Positions 50,265-58,371 of a DNA stretch of 64,000 nt are shown here, one piece after another (the first letter of the stretch is position 1; every line of letters begins with the position of its first letter). The notes below the pieces were generated by a model. It did not search any database. It was not told the origin of the DNA and saw nothing but the letters and a program-made list of their open reading frames with translations. The position numbers and the translations under genes are program-made. This DNA comes from PHAA01 sp963665865. GTDB lineage: Bacteria > Bacillota > Syntrophomonadia > Syntrophomonadales > Syntrophomonadaceae. The stretch spans positions 806,001 to 870,000 of the forward strand of contig CAXXWF010000001.1 of the NCBI GenBank assembly GCA_963665865.2. The letters run 5' to 3'.

Positions 50265-51303
50265 TGTAGTGGTAGTAGGAGCTGGGCCTGCAGGAGCCAG
50301 TGCCGCTTGGGCCGCATGTAAGTCAGGGATCAGCGTACTCCTTATTGATGCTCGCAGTAATCCGGGTAGTCCAGTGCAATGCGCTGAATATGTCCCTTAT
50401 ATGGTTAAAAGATACGTGCCCCTGGTAGAAGGGGCAGTTATTCAAAAGATAGACAGCATGTTAACTTTTATAAATGATGAATTGGTGTCAAACCTGGCTG
50501 GTCCGGGATACATGTTAAACCGGGTGGTATTCGATGGTAGTCTGGTGCAGAGTGCCAGAGAAATGGGGGTCCAAATGTGGCCCGGCACCAAAGCTATCTC
50601 CAGGACGGATGAGGGTTTAATTATTAAGCGGAATGGAAAAGAAAACCTAGCAATTAAGTGTAAAGTAATAATAGGAGCTGATGGACCCAGGTCAACCGTG
50701 GGTCATTGGATGAATAGTGAAAATAAAAAATACATGGTTGGACTTCAATATAATTTGCCCCTTAGTAAATTTCAGACATCGACAGATGTTTATTTTAAAC
50801 CAGAATATAAAGGCGGTTATGCATGGGTTTTCCCCAAAGGCGCCAGGGCCAATGTGGGAGTCGGGGTTAGCCATTTACATATAGATAAACTGCCCTCTTT
50901 AGTGAAGAATTTTATTAGCAGCCTGGTTGCCCAAGGAATACTGAACGATGCAGAGCCCGCTATGAAAACAGGGGGACTGATACCAGTCGGAGGTCCCTTA
51001 GAGATCACCCAGGCAGGCAATATGCTATTAGCCGGTGATGCCGGCGGACATACTCACCCGGTTACCGGGGGAGGGATAATGAATGCCATTGTCACCGGTG
51101 AAATGGCTGGAGAGTGGGCGGCGCAAGCAGTAGTGAAAAATGACCTGAGACTACTATCGCATTATCCCCAGCAGTGGCAGTCATTTCTGGGTCGATTTCT
51201 TGATAAAGCCACCCGGCAGCGAAACGATATGGATACTAATTGGACCGATAATCCAGAACAGTTTGCAGAATTAGTCAGACGAACGTGGATTAGTTTTAAT
51301 TAA
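50239..51303 (+). CDS. LipT-like FAD-dependent oxidoreductase (geranylgeranyl-reductase family)
   Basis: 354 residues from the ATG at 50239, with AAGG 6 bases before; ATGs at 50245 and 50251 are alternatives. FAD fold DVVVVGAGPAGASAAWAAC, second motif CKVIIGADGPRSTVG near 145 and MLLAGDAGGHTHPVTGGGIMNAIVTGEMAGEWAA near 267 place it in the geranylgeranyl reductase/FixC family. A protein of this family, LipT, is encoded with lipS1, lipS2 and sLpl in bacteria using the alternative lipoate route. Its role there is suggested to be redox or electron delivery. Confidence 0.82.
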   Translation: MAMKMPVYDVVVVGAGPAGASAAWAACKSGISVLLIDARSNPGSPVQCAEYVPYMVKRYVPLVEGAVIQKIDSMLTFINDELVSNLAGPGYMLNRVVFDGSLVQSAREMGVQMWPGTKAISRTDEGLIIKRNGKENLAIKCKVIIGADGPRSTVGHWMNSENKKYMVGLQYNLPLSKFQTSTDVYFKPEYKGGYAWVFPKGARANVGVGVSHLHIDKLPSLVKNFISSLVAQGILNDAEPAMKTGGLIPVGGPLEITQAGNMLLAGDAGGHTHPVTGGGIMNAIVTGEMAGEWAAQAVVKNDLRLLSHYPQQWQSFLGRFLDKATRQRNDMDTNWTDNPEQFAELVRRTWISFN

Positions 51304-51309
51304 TTAAGA

Positions 51310-51357
51310 AAATAGACGCGGACGAAGCTGACTTGTATGACTTACGCAGACTTAAAC
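51310..51357 (+). repeat. AATAGACGCGG interspersed repeat, full copy
   Basis: AATAGACGCGGACGAAGCTG followed by ACTTGTATGACTTACGCAGACTTAAAC. It matches the copy at 53743 at about nine of ten positions over 47 bases. It lies directly after the LipT-like gene; a truncated copy AATAGACGCGAAGAAGAC follows at 51453, shortly before the first radical-SAM gene. Confidence 0.75.
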
Positions 51358-51497
51358 TAATTATTGTTAAACATAAAACCACCTGGTCGAGGTCTAGCGA
51401 TTTTCATAGGTATTTCTTTCGTCTGGCCATGGTGGATTAATTAGATAATACTAATAGACGCGAAGAAGACAGAATGAATCAAAGGGGAGGGGAAACC

Positions 51498-52532
51498 ATG
51501 CAGACTATCCAAGAAAGCCCTCAGTATGTACAGACCAGTCTGGCGGGGGCTATATGTCTGGGACTGGAAAAGGGCCGATTCATGCCCAAATCAAGATGTA
51601 AGTGCCTTAACCTCCTGCTCACCTACAGCGGTGGCTGCGGGGCATCATGCAGTTATTGCGGCCTGGCTAGAAATCGGCAGGAGGAAACATCCAAGACTTT
51701 TATTCGGGTAAAATGGCCGACTTATTCTCTGGCAGAAATTATGGATCAGGTCAGGGCGAGTCAACATCCCTTTAAAAGAGTATGTATATCCATGATAACT
51801 CATGGTCATGCGGTTGATGACACCTGCTCTATTATTAATCAGGTACGTGCTAATACTAATTTGCCGGTTAGTGGGTTGATCGCCCCTACGGTCATGAAAA
51901 GTAAGCAGGATTTAGCTAGATTCAAAGCAGCGGGAGCCGACCGGGTAGGTATTGCCATTGATGCCGCCACGGAAGAATTATTTGCCCGGCATCGCGGAGC
52001 CGGAGTGGGCGGACCTCATCAGTGGAATCAATTCTGGGATACGCTGGCAGATGCGGTAGAAATCTTTGGTGCTTACCAGGCAGGAGTTCATTTGATTGTA
52101 GGTTTGGGAGAAACCGAGGCGGAAATGGTTAAGGCGATATCCAGGGTTCACCGCATGGGAGCCATGACGCATCTGTTTTCCTTTTACCCCGAGAGCGGCA
52201 GCTTGCTGCAGGGTAGTCCTCCGCCGGCGCTGGGGAAATACCGGCGGGTGCAGTTGGCCCGATATTTAATTAATGAAGGTATAATTGATATAAACGATAT
52301 GCATTTTTCGCCGGATGGGCAGATAATCGACTTCGGGCATGACATTATGCCTTTCATCCAAAACGGAGAGGCCTTTATGACGTCAGGATGCCCGGGTGAA
52401 GATGGTCAGGTAGCCTGCAATCGGCCCTTTGGTAATGAACGGGCCAGCGAACCGATGCGTAATTATCCGTTTCTCCCCGATTCAGAGGATATAGGAATTA
52501 TTCTCCCGCAGATATGGGATGAGGTTAAGTAA
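51498..52532 (+). CDS. Radical-SAM protein resembling the LipS1/LipS2 lipoyl synthase pair (first)
   Basis: 344 residues from the ATG at 51498, behind GGGGAGGGG. The radical-SAM cluster motif is CGASCSYC near 45, with a biotin-synthase-like barrel after it (KAAGADRVGIAIDAATEELFARHRGAG near 140; AGVHLIVGLGETEAEMVKAI near 190; AMTHLFSFYPESGSLLQG). Two extra cysteines near the N-terminus and late (SRCKCLNLL, TSGCPGEDGQVAC) could bind an auxiliary cluster. With the next gene it forms the two-protein lipoyl synthase described in archaea and in LbpA gene clusters. I cannot tell which of the two is LipS1. Confidence 0.8.
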   Translation: MQTIQESPQYVQTSLAGAICLGLEKGRFMPKSRCKCLNLLLTYSGGCGASCSYCGLARNRQEETSKTFIRVKWPTYSLAEIMDQVRASQHPFKRVCISMITHGHAVDDTCSIINQVRANTNLPVSGLIAPTVMKSKQDLARFKAAGADRVGIAIDAATEELFARHRGAGVGGPHQWNQFWDTLADAVEIFGAYQAGVHLIVGLGETEAEMVKAISRVHRMGAMTHLFSFYPESGSLLQGSPPPALGKYRRVQLARYLINEGIIDINDMHFSPDGQIIDFGHDIMPFIQNGEAFMTSGCPGEDGQVACNRPFGNERASEPMRNYPFLPDSEDIGIILPQIWDEVK

Positions 52533-52542
52533 GGTGATAGAT

Positions 52543-53511
52543 ATGGAAGCTTTTAAACAAAAAGCGTGGGAGACCCGGCAGAAGTTCGCACCGGAAATAT
52601 GGTTTTCAGCCCCGGGAGCCAAACATTATGAAAACCAGTACTATTCGAACCATGCTAACTCTTTTGTGAATTTAAGTGTCACCGGTGAGGCCTGTGCCTG
52701 CCGTTGTGATCATTGCGACGGCAAACTTCTGCAAAGCATGATCGGAACTCCCACTCCCATGGAGATGCGCCGGGTAGTCGATCAGCTTCTGGACCAGGGC
52801 TGCCGAGGAATACTGGTTAGCGGAGGTGCTAATTCTAAAGGTGAAGTACCCTTGCTGCCTTTTGTGGAATCAATAGCTTATGCCAGCCAGATGGGTCTAA
52901 AGGTTCTGGTACACAGTGGGCTGATTAATCGAGAAACTGCCGCCAGCTTAAAAGAGGCCGGAGTGGAGCAGGTATTGATTGATGTGATTGGTGATCAAAA
53001 TACCATTCGTCAGGTCTACCATCTTGATCTTCGACCTGAGGATTATCTGCGGGCCATGCTCTTTTGCCGTGAAGTTGATTTAAACATCGCGCCCCATGTG
53101 GTTATTGGTTTGCATTATGGTCAAATCCGGGGGGAAAGACGGGCGCTGGAAATGATCCAGCAAGCCGATCCGGAGGCCGTCATTCTGGTTGTACTAACTC
53201 CGGCCTGCGGGACTGCGATGGCTATAGTGCAGCCTCCGACCATTGACGAAGTTACTGAGGTTATGGCGACCGCACGGGTGCTTAACCCTTGTACCCCCAT
53301 AAGTCTAGGCTGTGCCCGGCCACCGGGACAATATAAACGCCAGGTGGAAATCCAGGCGGTTGATTGTGGGGTCAACGGCATAGCGTATCCAGATGAGGCT
53401 ACGATTGCCTATGCTGAAAGCATTGGTTTACAAAGTATGTTTTCGGAAGAATGCTGCAGCTTGATAGTGCGCAACATAAAGAGGGGGAATTACCACAAAT
53501 ATAAAAATTGA
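52543..53511 (+). CDS. Radical-SAM protein resembling the LipS1/LipS2 lipoyl synthase pair (second)
   Basis: 322 residues from the ATG at 52543, 6 bases after AAGGTG; earlier in-frame starts overlap the previous gene. Cluster motif CACRCDHC near 50 (C-x3-C-x2-C), followed by GCRGILVSGGANSKGEVPLLPF near 92, a barrel strand DVIGDQNTIRQVYHLD, and CGVNGIAYPDEATIAYAE near the end. Additional cysteines at ARPPGQYK-preceding GCARPP and the terminal EECCSLIV may hold another cluster. Last gene of the lipoate region, 72 bases before the TPP riboswitch. Confidence 0.8.
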   Translation: MEAFKQKAWETRQKFAPEIWFSAPGAKHYENQYYSNHANSFVNLSVTGEACACRCDHCDGKLLQSMIGTPTPMEMRRVVDQLLDQGCRGILVSGGANSKGEVPLLPFVESIAYASQMGLKVLVHSGLINRETAASLKEAGVEQVLIDVIGDQNTIRQVYHLDLRPEDYLRAMLFCREVDLNIAPHVVIGLHYGQIRGERRALEMIQQADPEAVILVVLTPACGTAMAIVQPPTIDEVTEVMATARVLNPCTPISLGCARPPGQYKRQVEIQAVDCGVNGIAYPDEATIAYAESIGLQSMFSEECCSLIVRNIKRGNYHKYKN

Positions 53512-53582
53512 CCTTGCACACCGATGATTTACAGTTAATAATGATAGACAAGAAGAATATCATTAATATTGGACTAATCAAA

Positions 53583-53672
53583 GAGTGCATCGGGGAGCTG
53601 AAAATTTCGGCTGAGAAAGATTTGAGATCTGACCCGTTAACCTGATCTGGGTAATGCCAGCGTAGGAATTGC
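53583..53672 (+). ncRNA. TPP riboswitch (THI element)
   Basis: The conserved blocks CGGGGAGCTGAAAA, GGCTGAGAAAG, GACCCGTTAACCTGATCTGG and GTAATGCCAGCGTAGGAA appear in order and spacing of the thiamine-pyrophosphate aptamer. A terminator 20 bases downstream suggests transcription attenuation: TPP binding stops expression of the thiamine genes that start at 53920. Confidence 0.95.
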
Positions 53673-53692
53673 TTCATATATACGCACACGAT

Positions 53693-53730
53693 GGCCTTTT
53701 ACCCCTTTTAGGAGTAAAAAGGCTTATTTT
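53693..53730 (+). terminator. Expression-platform terminator of the TPP riboswitch
   Basis: GCCTTTTAC / GTAAAAAGGC hairpin with loop CCCCTTTTAGGA-like, followed by TTATTTTTGTTTT. It lies directly after the aptamer, as expected for a premature-termination switch. Confidence 0.85.
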
Positions 53731-53742
53731 TGTTTTAGTAGG

Positions 53743-53790
53743 AATAGACGCGGACGACGCAGACTTATATGACTTACGCCGACTTTAAAC
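53743..53790 (+). repeat. AATAGACGCGG interspersed repeat, full copy
   Basis: AATAGACGCGGACGACGCAG followed by ACTTATATGACTTACGCCGACTTTAAAC, between the riboswitch terminator and the palindrome at 53814. It is nearly identical to 51310-51357. Because it sits between riboswitch and gene, it was probably inserted into an existing 5' leader. Confidence 0.75.
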
Positions 53791-53813
53791 ATTAACCCAT
53801 CGGGTTAGGCTGT

Positions 53814-53886
53814 TGGGACAGGGGGACGGGTCCTTTGTCCCACATTGGCTATACTGGGTTGGGACAAGGGACCCGTCCCCCTGTCC
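53814..53886. repeat. 27-bp-arm palindrome of the GGGGACGG family
   Basis: Arms 53814-53840 and 53860-53886 are complementary over 27 bases with one mismatch around a 19-base loop. The arm GGGACAGGGGGACGGGTCC relates to the palindromes at 16586 and 35591. It is located 34 bases before the thiDE start, inside the leader, so read-through transcripts would carry a very stable hairpin. Confidence 0.9.
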
Positions 53887-53919
53887 CATTACATCAGACC
53901 CTAACTTAGAGGAAAGCAG

Positions 53920-55422
53920 GTGGATATTGAAATGACTATTAAGAAGACATTAACTATTGCCGGGTCTGATTCAGGAGGTGGGGCTGGAATTCAGGCCGAT
54001 CTTAAGACTTTCGCTGCTCTGGGCGTATATGGCAGCAGTGTCATTACGGCCATTACAGCTCAGAATACCTTGGGAGTCATCAATTCAGCTGGAGTAGCTC
54101 CGAATATGGTGGATGAGCAACTGGAGGCGGTTCTGAGTGATATTGGCGCCGATGCCATAAAAACTGGCATGTTATATGATAACGATATCATTGAAGTTAT
54201 TGTCAACCGGTTACAATCTTATAAGGTGCCTTGTTTGGTAGTCGATCCGGTTATGGTTGCCACCAGTGGGGATAGCCTCCTTACGTATAAGGGAATAGAC
54301 GCCTTGCGGGATAAGTTATTGCCCCAGGCCACTTTTATAACCCCTAATCGGGAGGAAGCATCGGCACTCTGTGGTTTTTATATTGAAAGTGCCAAGGATC
54401 TCCCTAAAGCGGCTCGGGAAATTCACCGTATGGGGGCAGATTTTGTGATTATTACTGGAATACAAGAGGGAGGCCAGTGTATTGATTTTTGTTACGATGG
54501 TCACGATTTTAACGAAATAAAAGGACCAATTATTGATACCGCTAATACCCATGGGACCGGCTGCTCATATTCCTCTGCTTTAACAGCTTATATAGCCCGA
54601 GGCGCTTCACCCTGGAAGGCTGTGAGCATGGCGAAAAAATACGTTGTAAGCGGCCTCCGTTACGCATACCAGGTGGGAAAGGGCAGAGGCCCGCTGAACC
54701 ACATGGCAGCCTTCTTCCCGGGCAAGCTGAATATCTCGGATATTCTGCAGACCCGGGCCAGCGCATTTCATGACTGGGGCAATAGGCCTCAGCTAAAAGG
54801 CTCCTCAATTCTTAATTTGATTATTGGGGGTCCCCTGTGTGAAGGTCAAGACTATGCTGAGTTAACCAGACTGGCAGTCATGAACGGGGCAAGTTTGATT
54901 CAGCTTCGAGAAAAGGACTGGGACACAAGGCAACTGGTTGATACTGCGGTAAAAATGGCTAGGGTATGCCATGAGCATGGTGCCCTGCTGGTGGTTAATG
55001 ATCGGGTGGACGTAGCGGCGGCATCGGGTGCGGATGGAGTGCATATTGGTCAGGATGACCTGAATCCGCAAATGGCCCGAGCATTACTGGGACCAGAGAA
55101 AATTATTGGAGTGTCAGCCGGTAATCTTACTGAGGCTTTGGCAGCGGCCGCCGCGGGTGCTGACTATCTGGGCGTGGGACCTGTCTACCCTACTATTAGC
55201 AAGGAATGCAGAATCGATGCAGGGGGGGCCGGGCTGGTGGCTGAGATTGCTGCCCACGTATCTGTGCCAATTATTGCTATAGGCGGAATAACACCGGAAA
55301 ATACTACACCACTTATGAAAGCCGGTGCTGCCGGAGTTGCAGTCATATCTTCCATCCTGGCCGCAAACAATTCAGTTCGGGTAATTAAAGAGTTTATTGG
55401 TGTCTTCAACAGCAGCCGGTAG
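53920..55422 (+). CDS. thiDE: Fused hydroxymethylpyrimidine (phosphate) kinase / thiamine-phosphate synthase
   Basis: 500 residues. The N-terminal ThiD kinase (1-265) contains TIAGSDSGGGAGIQADLKTFAALGVYGSS and DTANTHGTGCSYSSAL near 208. A linker of about 25 residues leads to ThiE (from about 293) with IQLREKDWDTRQLVDTA, LLVVNDRVDVAAASGADGVHIGQDDL, GVGPVYPTISK and IIAIGGITPEN. It phosphorylates HMP twice and couples HMP-PP to thiazole phosphate. GTG 53920 and ATG 53932 are both possible starts. Controlled by the TPP riboswitch upstream. Confidence 0.95.
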   Translation: MDIEMTIKKTLTIAGSDSGGGAGIQADLKTFAALGVYGSSVITAITAQNTLGVINSAGVAPNMVDEQLEAVLSDIGADAIKTGMLYDNDIIEVIVNRLQSYKVPCLVVDPVMVATSGDSLLTYKGIDALRDKLLPQATFITPNREEASALCGFYIESAKDLPKAAREIHRMGADFVIITGIQEGGQCIDFCYDGHDFNEIKGPIIDTANTHGTGCSYSSALTAYIARGASPWKAVSMAKKYVVSGLRYAYQVGKGRGPLNHMAAFFPGKLNISDILQTRASAFHDWGNRPQLKGSSILNLIIGGPLCEGQDYAELTRLAVMNGASLIQLREKDWDTRQLVDTAVKMARVCHEHGALLVVNDRVDVAAASGADGVHIGQDDLNPQMARALLGPEKIIGVSAGNLTEALAAAAAGADYLGVGPVYPTISKECRIDAGGAGLVAEIAAHVSVPIIAIGGITPENTTPLMKAGAAGVAVISSILAANNSVRVIKEFIGVFNSSR

Positions 55423-55493
55423 ATCCAGATATACGCAAGTCAGAAGGCAAGGAATGTCCCTTCTGACGAAATTTCTCGAGAGGATGAAATCCT

Positions 55494-56252
55494 TTGAAAA
55501 TAGAGACTATTACCTCGGTGATGCATGATACTGATAATTTAATAATTCGCGATGTACCAGTAAGCTCCACCATCGTGGATATTCCAGGCGATGGTCTGAC
55601 TATCATTGATACGGGTTCCTCTGGCAATCAGGATCTGCAGGAAGAATTGAACCAGTTGGGTTATACGCCTGCGGATTTTAGCCTGGTTATTAATACCCAT
55701 CTGCATGTTGATCATATTGGGGGTAACCGACTCTTTACCAATGCCAGGATCTTAATCAGCCGTCAGGAGCTGGAATTTGAGAATAATTTCGCCCGCATAT
55801 TAGGGGAAAGCGACGACCCTTTAGCTGCTTTGAATGCAATGGGGCGATTTATGGATGAAAGTTCCCATGAACTGGCGAGGCATCTAATAGAATTGATCAA
55901 GGAATATCCGACGGCGGCTTTGATAGGGGAACAGGCCCAGATTGAATTCTTCGAGGATGAACCAGACTTGCCGAAGATAATTTCGCTCCTGCAGGTTCCT
56001 GGACACTCAATTGACAGCCGGGCTGTATTACTGCAGGGCAAAATCCGGCGAGCAGTAGCAGCCGGGGATGCGCTCTATCATCGCGACCTGTGGCGGAATG
56101 ACACCATGGCCGCGCTTCACTATAATGCCGGTCAGTTCCAGCAAAATGCTGAGAAAATAGCCTGTCTTCCGGATATTATTATCCCGGGTCATGACCGGGT
56201 ATTTGACAACCTGACCGGTCAATATCTGCGAGATGATTATTTAACAATATAG
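55494..56252 (+). CDS. Metallo-beta-lactamase-fold hydrolase
   Basis: 252 residues, TTG start after GAGAGGATG. Metal-binding motif NTHLHVDHIGG near 66, then GHSIDSRAVLL near 172 and IIPGHDRVF near 228, together the HxHxDH...H...D...H set. Substrate unknown. It lies between thiDE and the thiamine-binding protein and precedes a terminator, so it is co-transcribed with thiamine salvage; a role in degrading a thiamine precursor or a general glyoxalase-like activity are both possible. Confidence 0.82.
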   Translation: MKIETITSVMHDTDNLIIRDVPVSSTIVDIPGDGLTIIDTGSSGNQDLQEELNQLGYTPADFSLVINTHLHVDHIGGNRLFTNARILISRQELEFENNFARILGESDDPLAALNAMGRFMDESSHELARHLIELIKEYPTAALIGEQAQIEFFEDEPDLPKIISLLQVPGHSIDSRAVLLQGKIRRAVAAGDALYHRDLWRNDTMAALHYNAGQFQQNAEKIACLPDIIIPGHDRVFDNLTGQYLRDDYLTI

Positions 56253-56253
56253 T

Positions 56254-56280
56254 AAAAGGTTAAAAACGCTAACCTTTTTA
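56254..56280 (+). terminator. Terminator after the MBL-fold gene
   Basis: AAAAGGTTA / TAACCTTTT stem with a 7-base loop and TTA tail directly after the stop codon. It could partly separate thiDE-MBL from the transport genes. Confidence 0.65.
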
Positions 56281-56335
56281 ACCTGGTTAAACTACGAGTG
56301 AAGATTTATTTTAAGCAACGATAGGGGGTGTGTTG

Positions 56336-56626
56336 GTGGCGGAAGCTAATTTGAGCCTGCAAATATTACCGGTAGTAGAAGAAGACAAGATATATGCCAT
56401 AGTTGATAAAGTAATCAAAGTTATTCAGGACTCACAATTGAAATATATAGTGGGTCCGATGGAGACAAGCATAGAAGGCGATGTGGATGCGCTTTTAATT
56501 CTGGTTAAAAAGTCTCTGGAGGTCTGTAAAGAAGCTGGGGTTCCACGGGCAGTGGCAGTAGTGAAAATCGACTATAAACCTGCTGGAGTGACGATGGATG
56601 AAAAGATCAGTAAGTATCGCCAATAA
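56336..56626 (+). CDS. Thiamine-binding protein, MTH1187/YkoF family
   Basis: 96 residues from GTG 56336, which is 7 bases after AGGGGG; GTG 56330 and TTG 56333 are alternatives. Ferredoxin-like fold protein (LSLQILPVVEEDKIYAIVDKVIKVIQDSQLKYIVGPMETSIEGDVDALLILVKKSLEVC) of the family that binds thiamine or HMP. It overlaps the permease gene by 29 bases, so it is likely a soluble partner of the transporter. Confidence 0.85.
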   Translation: MAEANLSLQILPVVEEDKIYAIVDKVIKVIQDSQLKYIVGPMETSIEGDVDALLILVKKSLEVCKEAGVPRAVAVVKIDYKPAGVTMDEKISKYRQ

Positions 56627-57377
56627 AATAATTCCCTATGTAACTGGTTTAGTCCTGTTATTGTTTTGGGAGATAGCGGTCAGATTAAACCATCTACCGG
56701 CCTATATTCTACCCAGTCCGCTGCAGATCCTGAAAACGCTTACTGAAACGTGGCCTTTGCTGTTAAAACATTCGACCAGCACGCTGGAAGAGGCAATACT
56801 GGGATTTGTATTAGCAATTGCCACAGCTTTTGTGGCTGCCTTTATATTAAATCAATTTTATTGGTTAAACCAAGCGGTGTACCCGTTACTCATCGTATCG
56901 CAGACGGTGCCAATTATTACTCTGGCTCCGCTGTTTTTAATATGGTTTGGCTGGGGAATACTGCCCAAAATACTGGTAGTAATTCTGGTTTGCTTTTTCC
57001 CGGTTGTTATCAGCCTTTTAAATGGCCTTAATTCAGTTGATCCGGATCTGATAAACCTGTTTCGTTCGATGGGGGCGAACCGGATGGCTATCTTTAAAAT
57101 GGTCAAGTTACCTGCGGCTATGCCGGGTTTTTTTTCAGGACTAAAGATATCAGCATCATATAGTATTATGGCCGCCGTAATAGGTGAGTGGCTCGGGGCT
57201 CAACAGGGTTTGGGATACTTTATGACCATAGCCCAAAAATCTTTTCGGGTGGACCGGGTGCTGGCTGCGGTAATGATTATTGCGATATTAAGTCTGCTGA
57301 TTGTAAAAGTAATAGACCTGGCCGAATGGTTGTTCACACCCTGGAACCGCCGGCAGGAAGAATGGGAGATAAAGTAA
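56598..57377 (+). CDS. thiX: ABC transporter permease for thiamine precursor (ThiX type)
   Basis: 259 residues, six hydrophobic helices of the BinJ/SsuC-type permease family. N-terminus NKIIPYVTGLVLLLFWEIAVRLNHLPAYILPSPLQILKTL and the coupling-helix EAA motif FRSMGANRMAIFKMVKLPAAMPGFFSGLKISASYSIMAAVIGEWLG near 158. Works with the binding lipoprotein at 59111 and the ATPase at 60115 to import HMP or formylaminopyrimidine. Confidence 0.92.
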   Translation: MKRSVSIANKIIPYVTGLVLLLFWEIAVRLNHLPAYILPSPLQILKTLTETWPLLLKHSTSTLEEAILGFVLAIATAFVAAFILNQFYWLNQAVYPLLIVSQTVPIITLAPLFLIWFGWGILPKILVVILVCFFPVVISLLNGLNSVDPDLINLFRSMGANRMAIFKMVKLPAAMPGFFSGLKISASYSIMAAVIGEWLGAQQGLGYFMTIAQKSFRVDRVLAAVMIIAILSLLIVKVIDLAEWLFTPWNRRQEEWEIK

Positions 57378-57549
57378 ATCTTTATCAAACGCCTCATGGG
57401 TGGGGTAGGGCCCTAACTGTGAAGGCGTTTGATAAAAAAGCTCGCGGCGCGATGCACACCAAACGCGCAAGGAAGGCGCTGTAGCACCCGCGTTTGGGCG
57501 CACAATTCGCGCAGGCGCTCATTGTATAATATTAAGGAGGTCTAATCAA
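57378..57549. other. Structured GC-rich spacer before thiM
   Basis: A 13-bp hairpin TTTATCAAACGCC / GGCGTTTGATAAA (57381-57393 / 57424-57436) is followed by a GC-rich segment with CCAAACGCG / CGCGTTTGG (57459-57467 / 57489-57497). TATAAT at 57525-57530 and AAGGAGG at 57534-57540 lead into thiM, though no good -35 is visible. The local base composition is richer in CG than the neighbours. Confidence 0.55.
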
Positions 57550-58359
57550 TTGTTAAATAAATGTGCAGCAATATGGGATGAGGTAAGATCAAAGAGTCCA
57601 CTGGTTCACTGTATAACCAATTATGTAACTATAACGGATGTGGCCAATATTATTCTGGCCGGTGGGGCTTCACCGGCTATGGTTGAGAATCCAAAAGAGG
57701 CTGGTGATTTTGCCAGTATTAGCAGTGCTCTCTATTTAAATCTAGGCACGCTTACTGGTGAACAAGAAATGGCGATGCTCGAAGCAGTCAAAGGTTGCGC
57801 ATTCTCAGGGAGGCCAGTAATAGTAGACCCGGTGGCCTGCGGGGTTATACCCCGTAAAGTAGAGATGTTAAAAAGGATTACTGAAAATGGCAAGATTGCT
57901 TGCATTAAAGGCAATAGTGCCGAGATCAAAAGCCTGGTAGGGATTGAAGCTTACGCCCGGGGGGTTGATTCATTAGATCAGGGTGAAGGTTTGGAACAGG
58001 CCTGCCAGGTCCTGGCGCAAACGGAGCAAACGGTAGTTGCTGCTACTGGAGCTGTAGATGTTGTGGCTGATAATAAGTGCAGTTTGGCATTCATAAATAA
58101 TGGTACATCTCTATTTAGCTTAATTACTGGGGCTGGATGTATGGTGGGCGGAGTAGTATCGGCATGTATTGGGGCAGCACCTTTGGAACCGTGGCTGGCA
58201 ACTATAACTGGCCTAGTTGCATTTAATATCGCCGGCGAAAGGGCAGCCAGAGTATCCGGAGAAAATCCAGGGACTTTCCACAGTATATTATTTGATAAGT
58301 TGTACCACCTCCGGGGAGTAGACCTTATTAAAGAAGCTCAGGTGGAATGGAAAGATTGA
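57550..58359 (+). CDS. thiM: Hydroxyethylthiazole kinase
   Basis: 269 residues, TTG start after AAGGAGG. Phosphorylates the thiazole moiety for thiamine salvage. Typical N-terminus SPLVHCITNYVTITDVANIILAGGASPAMVENPKEAGDF, RPVIVDPVACGVIPRKVEML near 93, CIKGNSAEIKSLVG and the catalytic-cysteine motif ITGAGCMVGGVVSACIG near 195. Confidence 0.96.
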   Translation: MLNKCAAIWDEVRSKSPLVHCITNYVTITDVANIILAGGASPAMVENPKEAGDFASISSALYLNLGTLTGEQEMAMLEAVKGCAFSGRPVIVDPVACGVIPRKVEMLKRITENGKIACIKGNSAEIKSLVGIEAYARGVDSLDQGEGLEQACQVLAQTEQTVVAATGAVDVVADNKCSLAFINNGTSLFSLITGAGCMVGGVVSACIGAAPLEPWLATITGLVAFNIAGERAARVSGENPGTFHSILFDKLYHLRGVDLIKEAQVEWKD

Positions 58360-58371
58360 AGGTGATGTTCC

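Noticed and set aside
57440..57520. tRNA gene
   Set aside because: GC-rich and hairpin-forming, but no acceptor stem, TTCGA arm or CCA pattern can be arranged.
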